NCBI RefSeq assembly: GCF_000313135.1
Contig: NW_004457466.1
Location: 128,959-192,958, forward strand
DNA length: 64,000 bases
From: Acanthamoeba castellanii str. Neff
Taxonomy: Eukaryota > Discosea > Longamoebia > Acanthamoebidae
Direction: 5' to 3'
In this document: piece after piece, positions 1 through 15,163 of the stretch
How positions within the stretch are numbered: position 1 is the stretch's first letter
How the letters are laid out: each line of letters starts with the position of its first letter
Position numbers and translations under genes: made by a program
The notes under the pieces: model-generated
What the model saw: the letters and a program-made list of their open reading frames with translations, nothing else
What the model was told of the DNA's origin: nothing
Databases searched by the model: none

Positions 1-3855
<3,855 letters not shown>

Positions 3856-4447
3856 TGCGACGATGAATTAGGCCGTACTGGCTGAACGAACGGATGATGG
3901 AACCAACGTTAAGGGAAAGTGATGGATGGCGGGATGAATAGGCAAGGAAGTAAGAAGGAAGGAGCGAAGTGAAGGAGAAGCAGAGCAACGCGTGGCGAAA
4001 GGGGAGTTTCCCTCGGCCACAACACGCGCCGTCCGACGGGGACAAAGTGCCGACGCGGGGGGGGGAGGATTTGCGGGGGGCGAACCAAAAGGACGAGAGG
4101 CGGGAAGATGGATGGAAGGGAACCCCTGGGCCGCTGTTCTTAGATGGGGAGAAGGAGGATCGTGCGCCTCAAAGGGCCAAGCAGAAGGTTCTTTGATTTC
4201 CTACGCACCGCGGAGGAAAATAGGCGGGTTGGGTGCCCCCAGCGACCACAGCAAGACGCCCAAAAGGTGGTCCTTTCCCTTCGCGGCAGGACACCAATGA
4301 GGGAACAACTACCCCAAAGTCGACATATTTTAAACTCCTCCCTTTCGTGTTGCACGGCACCCAACCGGTGCTATCGCGTTACCAAGGGTGGGAGGAGCTC
4401 GTGGTGTTGGACGAGTTCTTGAACGAAAAGACAGAAAGGTGGAGGTC
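3856..4447. other. intergenic region between kinase start and MTG1-like 3' end
   Basis: About 590 bases with no convincing coding exon. It lies upstream of the minus-strand kinase, so it should hold that gene's promoter and 5' UTR, and it also takes the 3' UTR of the MTG1-like gene. It carries G-runs around 4058-4080 and purine-rich tracts around 3940-3985. No recognisable TATA box or RNA gene was seen. Confidence 0.5.
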
Positions 4448-6088
4448 TCAGGGCACATCGTCCAACGTGAGACTGCCAAACCCGCCGGCGTGGAATCGCT
4501 TGAGAAAGTGGTGCGCCGCCACCTCAAGGTCGTCGGTGCCCTCCACTTGCTTCGCGCCTGCATTACCCAGGTTACCCCAACACCGACAGGAGATAGAGCC
4601 CCTACGTCAGAAGAGCACTTCCAATGTTGCTACGGGACAACATCATCTTCTAGAAGCCTGGGGCTGGGATAGGCCCGGCGTGGCAAGGGTGGCTGCCAGC
4701 GTACCTGTCTTTTGGGCGATCCTGCGGAGGAGGTGCTCGATGTCGTCGGTAGGTCCGTCCAGACCCCACGCCTTCACGTAGCCTTCCCAGGCGTTTAGTC
4801 GGTTGAGGGAGTAGAGCAGGTAGTCCGCGATGGCCTGCTTGCCGACGATCGACTCCTTTACCGCACCTGGAGGGACATAATCGCAAGGTGAGTGCGCATT
4901 TGCACTCCTCTTCTCTCACAGGAGCCACAGGGAATTGCTGGCAAACCAGTGAGTGCGAGTCGGAGACCCACGTCGGCGTTCTCCACGTTCGGGATCATCA
5001 CACCCGGCGTATCGACCAGATAGGCCAGGGGCTTACTGCTCACCTTGAAGCCAGTCAGATCCCGCGTCACTCCGGGGAGTGGCCCTGTCTTGGCAAACTG
5101 TGATCCTGCAAGAGAGCGATGTCGCTCGTGAGACGCGCCGCCGCCAAGGCACTGCTTGCAAGCGACATAGACAATTGCTCAAACCTCTCTTTTTCTTATC
5201 TGAGTCGGACAGGCAGTGCTGGCGCAGGCTATTGATGATTGTCGACTTACCCACGTTCGGCAACTGTCAAGCCAACAACGACTGTGAGCAGCTGAACATC
5301 AGCATAGAAGGGGGCTTGGATGATCGTACACCCATAATCATAAGTGTCAGTGGCTTGTCTGGATAGCCCGGGCAAGACGTGCTCGGGTCATCAGCGCCCT
5401 CTCCTAACCTGCAAGCACGATCGTTGGTCGCACAGCCTCTTTTCTGACTCCGATGACGTGGGAAGCGTACAGACGCTGCCGGTGCTGTTTGTAGTGCTCC
5501 AGCGCAGTCGGGATGAGCGACTGTATGGCCTTCCCGGCCTTTCCCGCTCCCGCTGTTTCCCAACGATGCGCGGTGAGTCAGAGCAAGCTGCGGCACAAGA
5601 CGTTGCGACGACGAGGAGTGGTACTGGCGGAGGTGCAAATGACCGGCTGGCCGTTCAGCCTTTCGTGCAGGGCTTTCGTTATCCTCTGTTGTCGTTTGCA
5701 GCCGATGAAGCGTCAGTTAGGGACCTGGCAGAACGAATCGAAGAGTACTGCTTATTGAGCGCAGAGGGGGGAGGCACAAAGCGAACGTGCAGCAAGATGT
5801 GGAAGAGAGTTGGTGACGTGCCGGCAGGAGGTTGTGGTTGGTGAGGTCGGCCTTGTGCAAAATGAGGATGCGCGGGATGTGGCGCTGGGCGAGCACGCCC
5901 TCGAGGGTGCTGTTGGCAGCGGAAAACGGGATGCGTGCATCCCGCACCTCGAGCACCACGTCCACGCCTCCGCTGTTCAGCCGTTCTCGCATGAGGCGTG
6001 TGGCCTTGGCCATGTGCCCCGGAAACCAATTCACAGCACCCGCGAAGCTGAAGCTCGTCCGCCCACTGCGCCACACCATCTTGTCCAT
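4448..6088 (-). CDS. MTG1: circularly permuted GTPase, mitochondrial ribosome-associated MTG1/YlqF type
   Basis: GTPase of the YlqF/MTG1 family, which assists large-subunit assembly of the mitochondrial ribosome. The start at 6088 (MDKMVWRSG) leads to the family signature NWFPGHMAKA, then the permuted order of motifs: G4-like LHKADL, G1 GMPNVGKST (about 5265-5235) and G3 DTPG (about 5005). The protein ends LTLDDVP with stop at 4448-4450. At least five introns are needed to join the blocks. The C-terminal helical segment (GKQAIADYLLYSLNRL) matches the family. The G4 motif reads HKAD instead of NKxD, which should affect guanine recognition unless tolerated. The short N-terminus may be a matrix-targeting sequence, but this is not obvious. 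Confidence 0.85.
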
Positions 6089-6173
6089 CTTCTACTTTAT
6101 CGTTCTTTTCTTTTTTCCTTCATGATTTTCACTTTTAATAAAATAAATAAAAGAAAAATGGGCGCATTGAAGC

Positions 6174-9100
6174 TCACAACTTGGCGGAGCTCTTAGGGAA
6201 GTTGATGCGCTTCTTCTCCTTCTTGGTCTTGAAGGTGAAGGCCAGGCCGCGGAAGGTGGCACGGCGGAAGCGGCCGATGTTGTAGATGAGCTCCTCCAGC
6301 TTTTCGCCCTGGCCCTGGTGATACTGGTGGCGCAGCTTGATCGTCACCACCTTGGAATGCGACACGCGGTCCAGCCTGATCACGCGCTGCTCGTGGAAGA
6401 ACTCCAGAGCGTTGGACAGCCCCTCGGTCGAGAGCGCCTCAATGAAACTCAGCTCTCCACTGTAGTACTGCGCCATCGAGAACACCCTGCGTGTGCGTGT
6501 GCGTAAGTACCGCATGCACGACGGGAAGTGTGCCATTGCGGAAAGACGGGACAACGCACCTGACTCGTTCGAGGAAGCTGTTCTTTTCCATGATGATGCT
6601 GGGGAGGAGGCTCTTGAAGGCGTTGATGACGAGCCAGTAGGAGTCGATGAACGGCCAGAAGAGGGAGCACAGGAAGAGGAACATCTCCTGCGCGTCCTCC
6701 GAGGCCTGGATCGAGACCATGGTGGGCGACTCCTCGTCCTCCTGCTCCTCCTCGGGAAGCGCAGTACGGGCGACCTGCTCTTGCTTCAGGATGCCCCGCT
6801 CCTGCATTTGATTGAGCGTCTGCTCGAAGTTGACCTCGATATCCGGCGAAGGCTTGTAGATGAACTCCTGCAGAGGCAGCCATGGCATGGGTTTCGGGCG
6901 GTGATTGCCAGTGAGAACAGAAGCACAACAGGGGGCGGCGGGATATGAGTTGGGGACAGACCAGCTTGAGGAGCTGCGAAACGAATCGCACGTCGTTGAG
7001 CAGGTCACGCTTATTGACCTTGAACTTGGAGATGTCCTCAGGCTGGCGACAGTTCACAAAAAAGAAGGTGAGCGACAATTCAACTGAATAATAAAAAAAT
7101 AAAATAAAAGGAAAGAGTTCACATTGGTGGTGTACCTGGGCCACACGGATGTGAGGCTTGATGGAGGCGTAGAGCGCTGCCGACACGATGCCCTCCAACA
7201 CGAACCAATGGATAATCGAATTCTTGTAGAACGTCAACTCCAACCTATAAGAGCGCAGAGCGAATGAGGAGGCATCCCGAGTGAGTCGTGCAGACACGGT
7301 TGAGCGGAGGAGAGCAGCGAAGAGCGCCGCACCTTTGCTTGGGCTGATAGACGGTCTCGTGTGTGCCCTGCTTGTGCTTCTCCACCAGATTGTCGAGCAC
7401 GTTGAGCGCGTTTTCTGTGATGCGGAGCGCGCTGATCTTGTCCTCCTGGAGAGATAGACGCACGTGTAAAGTCGCAATGAGTGTTTGGTGTCGTTCATCA
7501 ATGCTGGCATGGGCAGCGCGTTCGCTTACCTTGAGAGAGGCGACGAAGCCGCCGCGCTCGACGATCATTTGCCGCAGCTGAAGGACCTTGTTGCGCAGTT
7601 GGGTGATGGGCAAGCCGCGACCGGTGTGCGTGAGGAGAGCCGTGGCCACCAGCGCGGTGGGTCGCGCCACCGTCACCTTGTTGCACTCGTAGAGAACCCT
7701 GACGTCATAGTGTGGCCGTGAGTACAGGTGGCACTTCTAAGCAGAAGAGGTGGCAGCGATAGGTACCGATAGGCGAGGGCCGATACGAGGCGGCGCACAG
7801 CAGGGTCATCAGGTCCGGTCTCAGCACGCAATTGATGTCGGACGTACTGGTTGGCAATGAACTGCTTGATGGAGATGGCATCGCCTGTGGACCATGAAAG
7901 CGAAGCCCGCGCACATGAGCAATAACCACCACAAACGGGGAGAAGCCTGGGAGGGTACCGATGTTGACGTCGACACGTCCGAATTTGAACTTCAAGAGGC
8001 GCGCAGCACGGATAACGCCGGCAACGGTCTCGGGTTCCTTCTGCCCGCCCAACAGCTCCTTTTTGTAGGCCTCGCCTTCGATCACCTGTGTCGGCCGGCC
8101 GACGTCAGCGCGTCGGCTAAAAGAAGGAGGGGGGGAGAGGCTGGAGGGAGGTACCTTGTCATAGCTGATCGCCACAGGCACGACCATGGCATCATCGACT
8201 TGGCCTTCGAGAACGGTGTTGGTGATGACGGACAGCATTCCCATCTTGGGCCGCAACACCTTACCGCTGCGGCTGCGTCCTCCCTCGATGAAGAATTCCA
8301 ACACCGACGCTGCAAGCCACCATTCGCACGCGCGCTTGTTAGTGATATGAAGAATGAGCGAAACTGCAGGGTCAGGCAGTGGGTACAATACATTCGTTGA
8401 GGATCTGCTCCACATAGCAGCGGAAGAGCAGCGAATAGAGCGGGTCGCCGGCAAACTCCCGGCGAATGAAGAACGCTCCTGCTCGCCTGTTGTAGCGACA
8501 AGCAGAAGCCAAGCAAGGTCAAAGAGAACCAAGACCGGGAAAGAAAAACGCGGAATGAGACTTGGGCAAGCATGTGTGACGCACCTGAAGAGGTAGCCGA
8601 CGATGGGGATGTTGAGATTGTCTCCGGCAGCAATGTAGGGCAGCGGCAGGTTGTAATGGAAGCAAATGATGGACATGACGATGTAGTCGATGTGCGACTT
8701 GTGCGTGGGAATGAGCACCACCGGAACACCCTTTTCTTCCAGCTCTTTCACCTGTTCACAGCATGGTGCGTGATGAGGCAAAGTACGTTTGCTGCGTGCG
8801 GTGAGAAGAACGTACCATACGGAGACCTTGGTCATCAACGTGAATGGAAACGAAGAGGCGCTTGAGGATCTTCGTCATCACGTATTCGAACGAGCGCGTG
8901 ATGCGCGAGCTGAAACTGGCGATCATGTTGCCAATCATTTCTGCTACATGTCGCTTGGCCGCCTCCTCCGACATCTTCTTCTCGATTGCGTACTTTTGTG
9001 TGGCCTGCGCTCTCACACCGACACGCCCACCACCCGTTGGAGTGAGCAAACACCCAACAATTGCAGCATTTGGAAAAAAAGAAAGAAAAGAAACAGGAAA

Positions 9101-9776
9101 GGAGGTAGCGAGGGCAAGAGGTCGCCAGCATTCCGTACCCGGATGACACGCTCGTCCTTGAGAATGGCGTTCTTGATGATGTTCTCCGTACGCGGGAAGG
9201 GCTCGTGTGCGCCTGGCAGGTGTTGGTAGCCGGCGTAGGCCTTCCACAGGTCGAAGAAGTTGCCCACCAGCCGCCGCACCTGCATAAACGATCGCACAAA
9301 AACAAACGCATTAATGCATCGTTTTCGTCATTTGCCATTCGAAGTGAGAACATAAGAGCCTGTACCACGAAGTTCTCGCTCCTAATGCGACGCTGCCTAA
9401 ACAGATTTTCATGCGAATACTCTACGATTAATTTGTTCAAAATTGGATGAAAGATTAGCCCAATTTATACTCAATGCTCAAACGTAGAAGTGAGTGCACC
9501 TGCAGCGTTGAGGCGTTGTTGGCCAAGCATCTCTTCCTCTTGGACGGGCACTGCAGCTGTGCCCTTTTCGCCTTCAATATTCTGGGCTTCTGTGCTCTCC
9601 TCCTCGTTGCTAATCTGAACCTGCTCTTCAGCCTCGCCATGGCCGTGAGGGCCGCCACTCGCCTCGGTCACGTCGGCCATCCTGCTCTTTGATCCTTCTC
9701 CTTGCTGCGACTGCCCGTGACGGAACAAACCAACGACGCCAGAGTTGTTGTGTTGTGATTCCACGTCGCGCAACAT
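6174..9776 (-). CDS. GNPAT: glycerol-3-phosphate / dihydroxyacetone-phosphate acyltransferase (PlsB/GNPAT family), peroxisomal signal
   Basis: Acyltransferase that should esterify glycerol-3-phosphate or dihydroxyacetone phosphate. All four family blocks are visible in order on the minus strand: HKSHID (HX4D, about 8700), GDNLNIPIVGYLFR with FFIRREF (about 8620-8460), FFIEGGRSRSGK (about 8290) and VVPVAISYDK (about 8180-8160). The N-terminus is acidic and Gln/Glu-rich; starts at 9776 or at 9680 (MADVTEASGG) are both possible. More than ten short introns interrupt the gene. The protein ends KSSAKL, a canonical C-terminal peroxisome import tripeptide. Animal GNPAT, the first enzyme of ether-lipid synthesis, also ends in AKL, which favours a DHAP acyltransferase over mitochondrial GPAT. 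The stop is 85 bases from the MTG1-like start. Confidence 0.85.
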
Positions 9777-10046
9777 TCCGCAAGATCAAACTATGTCGGG
9801 AATTTACGGTGACAGCACCGCGAAAACACCAAAAATATGAGCAACAATATCGACCACTACATTGTAGACTGCACTTGGGACAACATGTTGGTGGCCTGTC
9901 CAAGGCGCCCAAGGTAGCCAAGCTTTTGTCGTTGGGATTGACTTACTTCACCCCCCTTGTATTTGGGCAAGGAGCAAAGTACGGCCACAAGAGAGGGTCA
10001 AACGCCGCCAGCAACAGCAGTGAGGTACACGGGCACTCGCCTGGGC

Positions 10047-10996
10047 CTAGAACTGCTTGAAGAAGTTGCAGATATCGGGATGCTCCTTGAAGCCCACCTT
10101 GAACTCCTCCAAATCTATCGTACCGCTCTGTGGAGGCCCAGCACGATGGCAAAACAAGCAAGTGGTGAGGCCTAAGCACGGGAGCAAGACAAAAGAAGGA
10201 CGAGAAAGAGCGTGCGTACGTTGTCGGCGTCCACCTTGGCGAAAATCTCGTCGATGATCCTCTGGATCTCAGCCTCACGAGCCTTCAGCACTTGCTCAGA
10301 AGGAGCAGACATCTTCTTCAACTGTGGGCGTCGTGAGCACCAGCTCGTAATATGGAAGAGCTGAATCGAAAAGGAAGGGGGTACCATCGACTTCATCACG
10401 AGAATGAGCATGCGCTCAACCTCCTGTCTGTCGAGCTCGCCATTTCCGTCCTCATCGAACAACCGGAAAGAAGCTGCGCAGGTGAAAGATGAGAGAGGAT
10501 AGATGGGAAGGGAAATCGCGTAGCCAAGGATTACCTTCGAGCTTGTCATCAATGGTGCCACCGAAGGATACGCCCATAAGTGCCATGTACTCTCGCACAT
10601 CGATCGTGCTTAAGTACCGAAGTAGGTGATTAGAAATGAAAGGTGACAAACAGGGGTGGGGCAACGCACCCACTGCTGTCCTTGTCGAACGATTCAAAGA
10701 TGGCCTCTGCAAATTCTCTTTCTGCGGCCCCCTCCTTGGTCATCACATCGAGGAACTTATCCTTGGTGATTTGACCGTTCTTGCCCTTCTGGCTGTTGAA
10801 CGCCCTGAAGGTGAGATCCACCTTATCCTTGGGCACTGTAGCCGAGGCGGGCGAAATGAGCGAAGGAAAGAAGAGAGAGCGCGATTGCGGGCGCCCTGAT
10901 GAAAGCAAGAGGTTGCGGGGGGGGGTTAGACGTACGGTTGTACTTCCTCTTCCAATCCTCGAGGTCCCTCTTTGGTATTTGTTGAGCGTTTCCCAT
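10047..10996 (-). CDS. EF-hand calcium sensor, neuronal calcium sensor/calcineurin-B-like
   Basis: Small calcium-binding protein of about 190 residues. The start at 10996 gives MGNAQQIPKRDLEDW; Gly2 makes N-myristoylation possible. After splicing, the first EF-hand is degenerate (FNSQKGKNGQI lacks the acidic loop), while the other three are canonical: DKDSSGTIDVRE, DEDGNGELDRQE and DADNSGTIDLEE. A dead first hand with three active ones is typical of the NCS/recoverin family. Each of the second and fourth loops is split by an intron (near 10670 and 10220), and a further intron lies between them near 10480. The protein ends CNFFKQF with stop at 10047-10049. The target is unknown; calcineurin B is an alternative. 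Confidence 0.85.
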
Positions 10997-11163
10997 GGCT
11001 GTACAGATGTGTTATCTTCTTCCTTCCTCTTCTTCTATCAAGCCTAGTTTGTCAATCTTGGACCACCTCGTGGCCTTGTTCAGCTCAAAAGGGAACGCGA
11101 AACGGTTGCAAATTCCACACATTCCAAAAAAGAGAGAAGAAAATAAATTATGATTTCCCCTTG

Positions 11164-12327
11164 TCAGGTGTGCACGGTGCGGCCTTGGAGGGAGGGCTGG
11201 AGCAGCTGCAGGAAGGATCCGCACGTTTTGTCGATGGTCGCGGTCAGCTTCTCAAGGTCATCGTTTATGGCGTGCACCTTGATGTTCAGGTCCTGAAGAG
11301 CAACCACGTAAGCGCCAACGAATCACTTGGCTGCGTTCATTTGCGCCTCTACGTACCTGTGTGACGTTGCGCACTAGATCCAACTGATGGGAGACTTGCA
11401 TCACGTCCTTGTGTGTGGACTGGACACCGACGATTAGAATTAGAATGGGTATGTATGCGTTGGGTTGAATACAACGTGCCTGGAACGTCTGGTGGAGCTT
11501 GGCGTTGATCGTCGTTCGTATACCTTGGTTGTGGCGCTGGATCTTGCGTTCGGCCGCACTGGGGACACACACACACACACAATGATAAGGCCCATGGCTG
11601 GTGAACACGCTGCCAGAAGAGGGCAATTTTCAACTAACCTCTGCTCCTGAATGAGCCCCTTCTTGCGCGTCGTCTTCAACAGCGGCGCGATGGCATCGCT
11701 GAACGCACCTAAGGTCGTGTATGGCGCAGCGCTCGGCTTGTCCCCCTATTGGCAGTGGTTCGCCATTAGTGGCGCCGGGGGCAAGAGGCAAAGTACCACC
11801 ATGGTGGCAAGTGTGATGAAAGGGCGAGTACCGAGGCACTGGTGTTTACGGAGTCATGCAGTGCCTCGATCCCACCAGACGCGTCGCTTCCACGTCGATC
11901 ATCAGCGACCATTTGGATCTCGCTACCGTCATCGACGCCCTCGTCCGCGCCCGCAGTCTTCGTGCCCTGTGTGCTCCTCTCTTCCTCGTCTTCCGGCTCC
12001 TCTTCCTCCTGCGCCAACCAATAGAGTGACGCACAAGACACATAGTGCACGTTGGTCAATGCAGGCTCACCAAGGAGGTCACTGAAGGGGTTACCTCGTC
12101 ATCTTCTCCTTCAAAGACAAGACCAGCAGCGGCAGTCTTGACACGAATCTCCTCGGTCAGCTCTCCGTCGCTCTCGTCCACCTCTTCCTCCTCTTCACTT
12201 TCCTCGCCTTAGACACGAATCAATTAATGAAATGAGTAATCATTTTTAACAAAAAGAGTGCACATAGAGGCCAAGGCAGGATACCTTCGATCACGTGGCC
12301 CAAAGGCTTCGCTTCGCTTCCTTCCAT
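11164..12327 (-). CDS. uncharacterised acidic coiled-coil protein, possibly BLOC-1/BORC-like
   Basis: The start at 12327 gives MEGSEAKPLGHVIEG. A strongly acidic exon follows (about 12208-12095, EESEEEEEVDES), then a second acidic stretch (about 12010-11835), and then a helical C-terminal part with KTTRKKGLIQEQ, AERKIQRHNQGIRTTIN, KDVMQVSHQLDLVRNVTQ and DLNIKVHAINDDLEKL. The stop is at 11164-11166 (GRTVHT). The size and the short amphipathic helices resemble small lysosome-positioning complex subunits (BLOC-1/BORC), but I do not recognise a specific family. At least five introns. It diverges from the PPi-phosphofructokinase gene across 97 bases. Confidence 0.6.
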
Positions 12328-12424
12328 CTGTTCGTTGATTGAAATGGTGAAGCCCAAAGAAAAAAAAATGCGAAAAGAAATAACCATTGTTTTATTTTTA
12401 TTTTGACCAAAAATAACAAGCAGC
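12328..12424. promoter_or_regulatory. 97-bp divergent intergenic region (putative bidirectional promoter)
   Basis: Only 97 bases separate the start codons of the minus-strand coiled-coil gene and the plus-strand PPi-phosphofructokinase. The stretch is much more AT-rich than its surroundings, with an A-run at about 12359-12368 and T/A-rich sequence at 12390-12412. Both genes must start transcription in or near it. No consensus box is claimed. Confidence 0.5.
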
Positions 12425-14365
12425 ATGTCCGAGGTCGTGGAGGTGAGCACCCTACAGAGGGCGCGGTTGGCCCACCAGCCGCCGGTTACGCCGACGTTGC
12501 GCGGAAGGACCACATTGCGTCGTCATGCCCACCCGACCTCCTCCCTCGCGCAGCCCGGTACCCGGCTGCTCCATTTATTAATTCAATCCAACGGGGGCAG
12601 CCCTTCTCCTGCGCCGGGCTTGAGGCACTGCATGGCCAACACTGCCTGTGACTGACCGTACAGCTGCGCGTTATGCTCTACAGAGGAGATCGAAAAGCGG
12701 CTGCCGCACATCTTCGGGCAACCTCGCGTAGAGCTCGAGGCCGCCTCCACCGCTGGCGACGATGCCTCCCACTCTCCCCTGCGGGTTCGGCCTCCTCTGT
12801 TCTCCCTCCACACACTCACCCTCTACTCGCGCAGTTGCTATCAACCCTGAGCTTAACGTACGTGTTCAACACGCAGATCGGCGTGGTGCTGTCGGGCGGA
12901 CAGGCCGCGGGCGGGCACAACGTGATCGCGGGTCTTTTCGACTACGTCGCCGCTGGCCACCCGCACTCCAAGCTCTACGGCTTCATCGGTACGGGCGTAG
13001 TCGCTACGTACACGGATGTTAGAGAGACGACGATGCATTGACGTTGATCGTTCTTTATTCCTCCCCGCAGGCGGTCCCATTGGGCTGGTCAAGGGCGACT
13101 TCATTGTGATCGACGCCCCACTGGTGGCCAAGTACCGCAACCAGGGCGGCTTCGACATCATCGGTGCGATCGCCTTGCACCACTCGCGGGTCGACCAGAA
13201 GAACCTCTTGGCTGAGTCAAAGCGCGCGTGTGTGGCGTGCGTCAATCAGGTACGGGCAGGGACAAGATCGAAACGGACAAGCAGCTCCTGGCCTCTCGCG
13301 TGGTGTGTGAAAACCTGGCCCTCGACGGCCTCGTGATCATCGGTAAACCTCGCCAGTCCCGCGCACATGTTCGTAACCGGCTGACAGTGTTGTGCTGTGC
13401 TGTGTTGTGCTGTGTTGTGTTGCGTACTCGAAAAAAGGTGGCGATGACTCCAACACCAACGCTGCTCTTCTGGCCGAGTATTTCAAATCACACCACCTCA
13501 AGACCAACGTACGGCAGCGCTCACCTGACGAGGCGAGAAGCGTTTCCCCCCCCCTCACCTTTCTCTTCGTTGCTGGTGATGACAGGTGGTGGGTGTGCCC
13601 AAGACCATCGACGGCGATCTCAAGAGCTCGCTGGGCGTTGAAGTGAGCTTCGGCTTCGATACCGCGTGCATGATCTACAGCGAGCTCATTGGTAACATCG
13701 CTACCGATGCCAACAGGTACACACACACACACACACACACTTCACACCCATTGCAACATGTTAAGATCGTATATGTTATATCAACTCACTTGGCATTGCC
13801 CCGTGGTCTCCCTCCCGTGACAGTTCGCGCAAGTACTACCATTTCATTCGGCTCATGGGCCGGTCTGCGTCTCACATCACCCTCGAGTGCGCCCTGCAGA
13901 CTCGTCCCAACATCACCCTCATCGGCGGTACTGCACTACGTCGCGCTCGTCACATTGCACACCTGACTTACCCCGCTTGGCTCCTGCTGGTTGGTGCGCG
14001 CGGTGTGCACAGAGGAGGTGGCGGCGCGCAAGCAGACGCTGTCCGATCTGACGAACGAGCTGTGCCACGTCATCGTGGAGCGGGCCAAGGCGGGCAAGAA
14101 CTTTGGCATCGTGCTCCTGCCCGAGGGCCTTATCGAGTTCGTGCCGGAGGTCCACCGCCTGATCTCCGAGCTCAACGAGCTGATGGCCAAGGGCAACTCG
14201 GCCGACGTGGTGGGCGAGAAGCTCACGGAGGAATCGCGCGCCGTGTTTGACTTCCTGCCCAGTGCCATCCGCCACGAGCTGCTGCTCGACCGGGACCCCC
14301 ATGGCAACGTCCAGGTACGCCTCTCGGCCGTTCATCAGTCATTCTTCGAAGACCCACACTCACGC

Positions 14366-14429
<64 letters not shown>

Positions 14430-15076
14430 ACACAAACACAAACGCCCACCCACACACACATGCAGGTGTCCAAGATCGAGACGGAAAAGCTGTTTATTCA
14501 CCTGGTCACCAAGGAGCTGAAGCGGCGCAAGGCCAACGGGCAGTTCAAGGGCAGCTTCTCGGCCATGGGCCACTTCTTCGGCTACGAGGGCCGATGCGGC
14601 CTCCCCTCCAACTTCGACTCCAACTACTGCTACGCCCTCGGCCGGACGGCGGGCGCGCTGCTGGACCACGGGCTCACCGGGTACATGGCGTCGGTGTCCA
14701 ATCTCACGGCGCCGCCGGAGCAATGGAAGAGCGGAGGCCTGCCCCTGACGGCGCTCATGAACATGGAGAGGCGCAAGGGCAAGAACGTGCCGGTCATCCG
14801 CAAGGCCCTCGTCGACCTCGACGCCGCGCCCTACAAGGAGCTCCTCCGCCACCGCGAGAAGTGGGCGCGTGGCGAGCACTATCGCAACCCCGGTACGCCT
14901 GCCCCACGCGCGCCCTCTTTGACCGAACCACTCGCTGACTTGTCCGTTGCTGTTGTTGCAACGCGCTGGCGAGAGCAGGTCCCATCCAGTTCTACGGGCC
15001 GGCCAGCGGGGAGGTCAACATCACCCTTCAGCTCGAATTCGGACAGGCCCACCGCCACCCCAAGGCCGCCCTCTGA
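12425..15076 (+). CDS. PFP: pyrophosphate-dependent 6-phosphofructokinase
   Basis: Phosphorylates fructose-6-phosphate with pyrophosphate, a reversible glycolytic step. The start at 12425 gives [15 protein letters not shown]. The block [15 protein letters not shown] (about 12684-12730) precedes [19 protein letters not shown] (from 12877). [16 protein letters not shown] carries the GGDD signature and PKTIDGDLK the second signature of PPi-dependent enzymes; ATP-dependent enzymes have GGDGS. Clear introns: 12785-12876, one ending in the G of 13078 region, one joining DIIG to TGRDKIET, and others up to about 14985. Further family blocks are [15 protein letters not shown] and NYCYALG, and the last exon encodes [20 protein letters not shown]. 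The first exon-intron boundary is unresolved. The gene converges with the formin gene, with 87 bases between stops. Confidence 0.92.
14367..14428. repeat. (AC)31 microsatellite in a PFP intron
   Basis: An uninterrupted AC dinucleotide tract of 62 bases fills most of the intron between the exon ending in HGNVQ and the exon starting [10 protein letters not shown]. It is the longest pure repeat in the window and is probably length-variable. Confidence 0.95.
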
Positions 15077-15163
15077 TGAAGGGAGGACCTACAAGCTTGC
15101 ACTCTCAGAAGCACAAGACTCTCTTTTTTTTATAACACAACTACTCAACTTCTTCTTCTTCTT

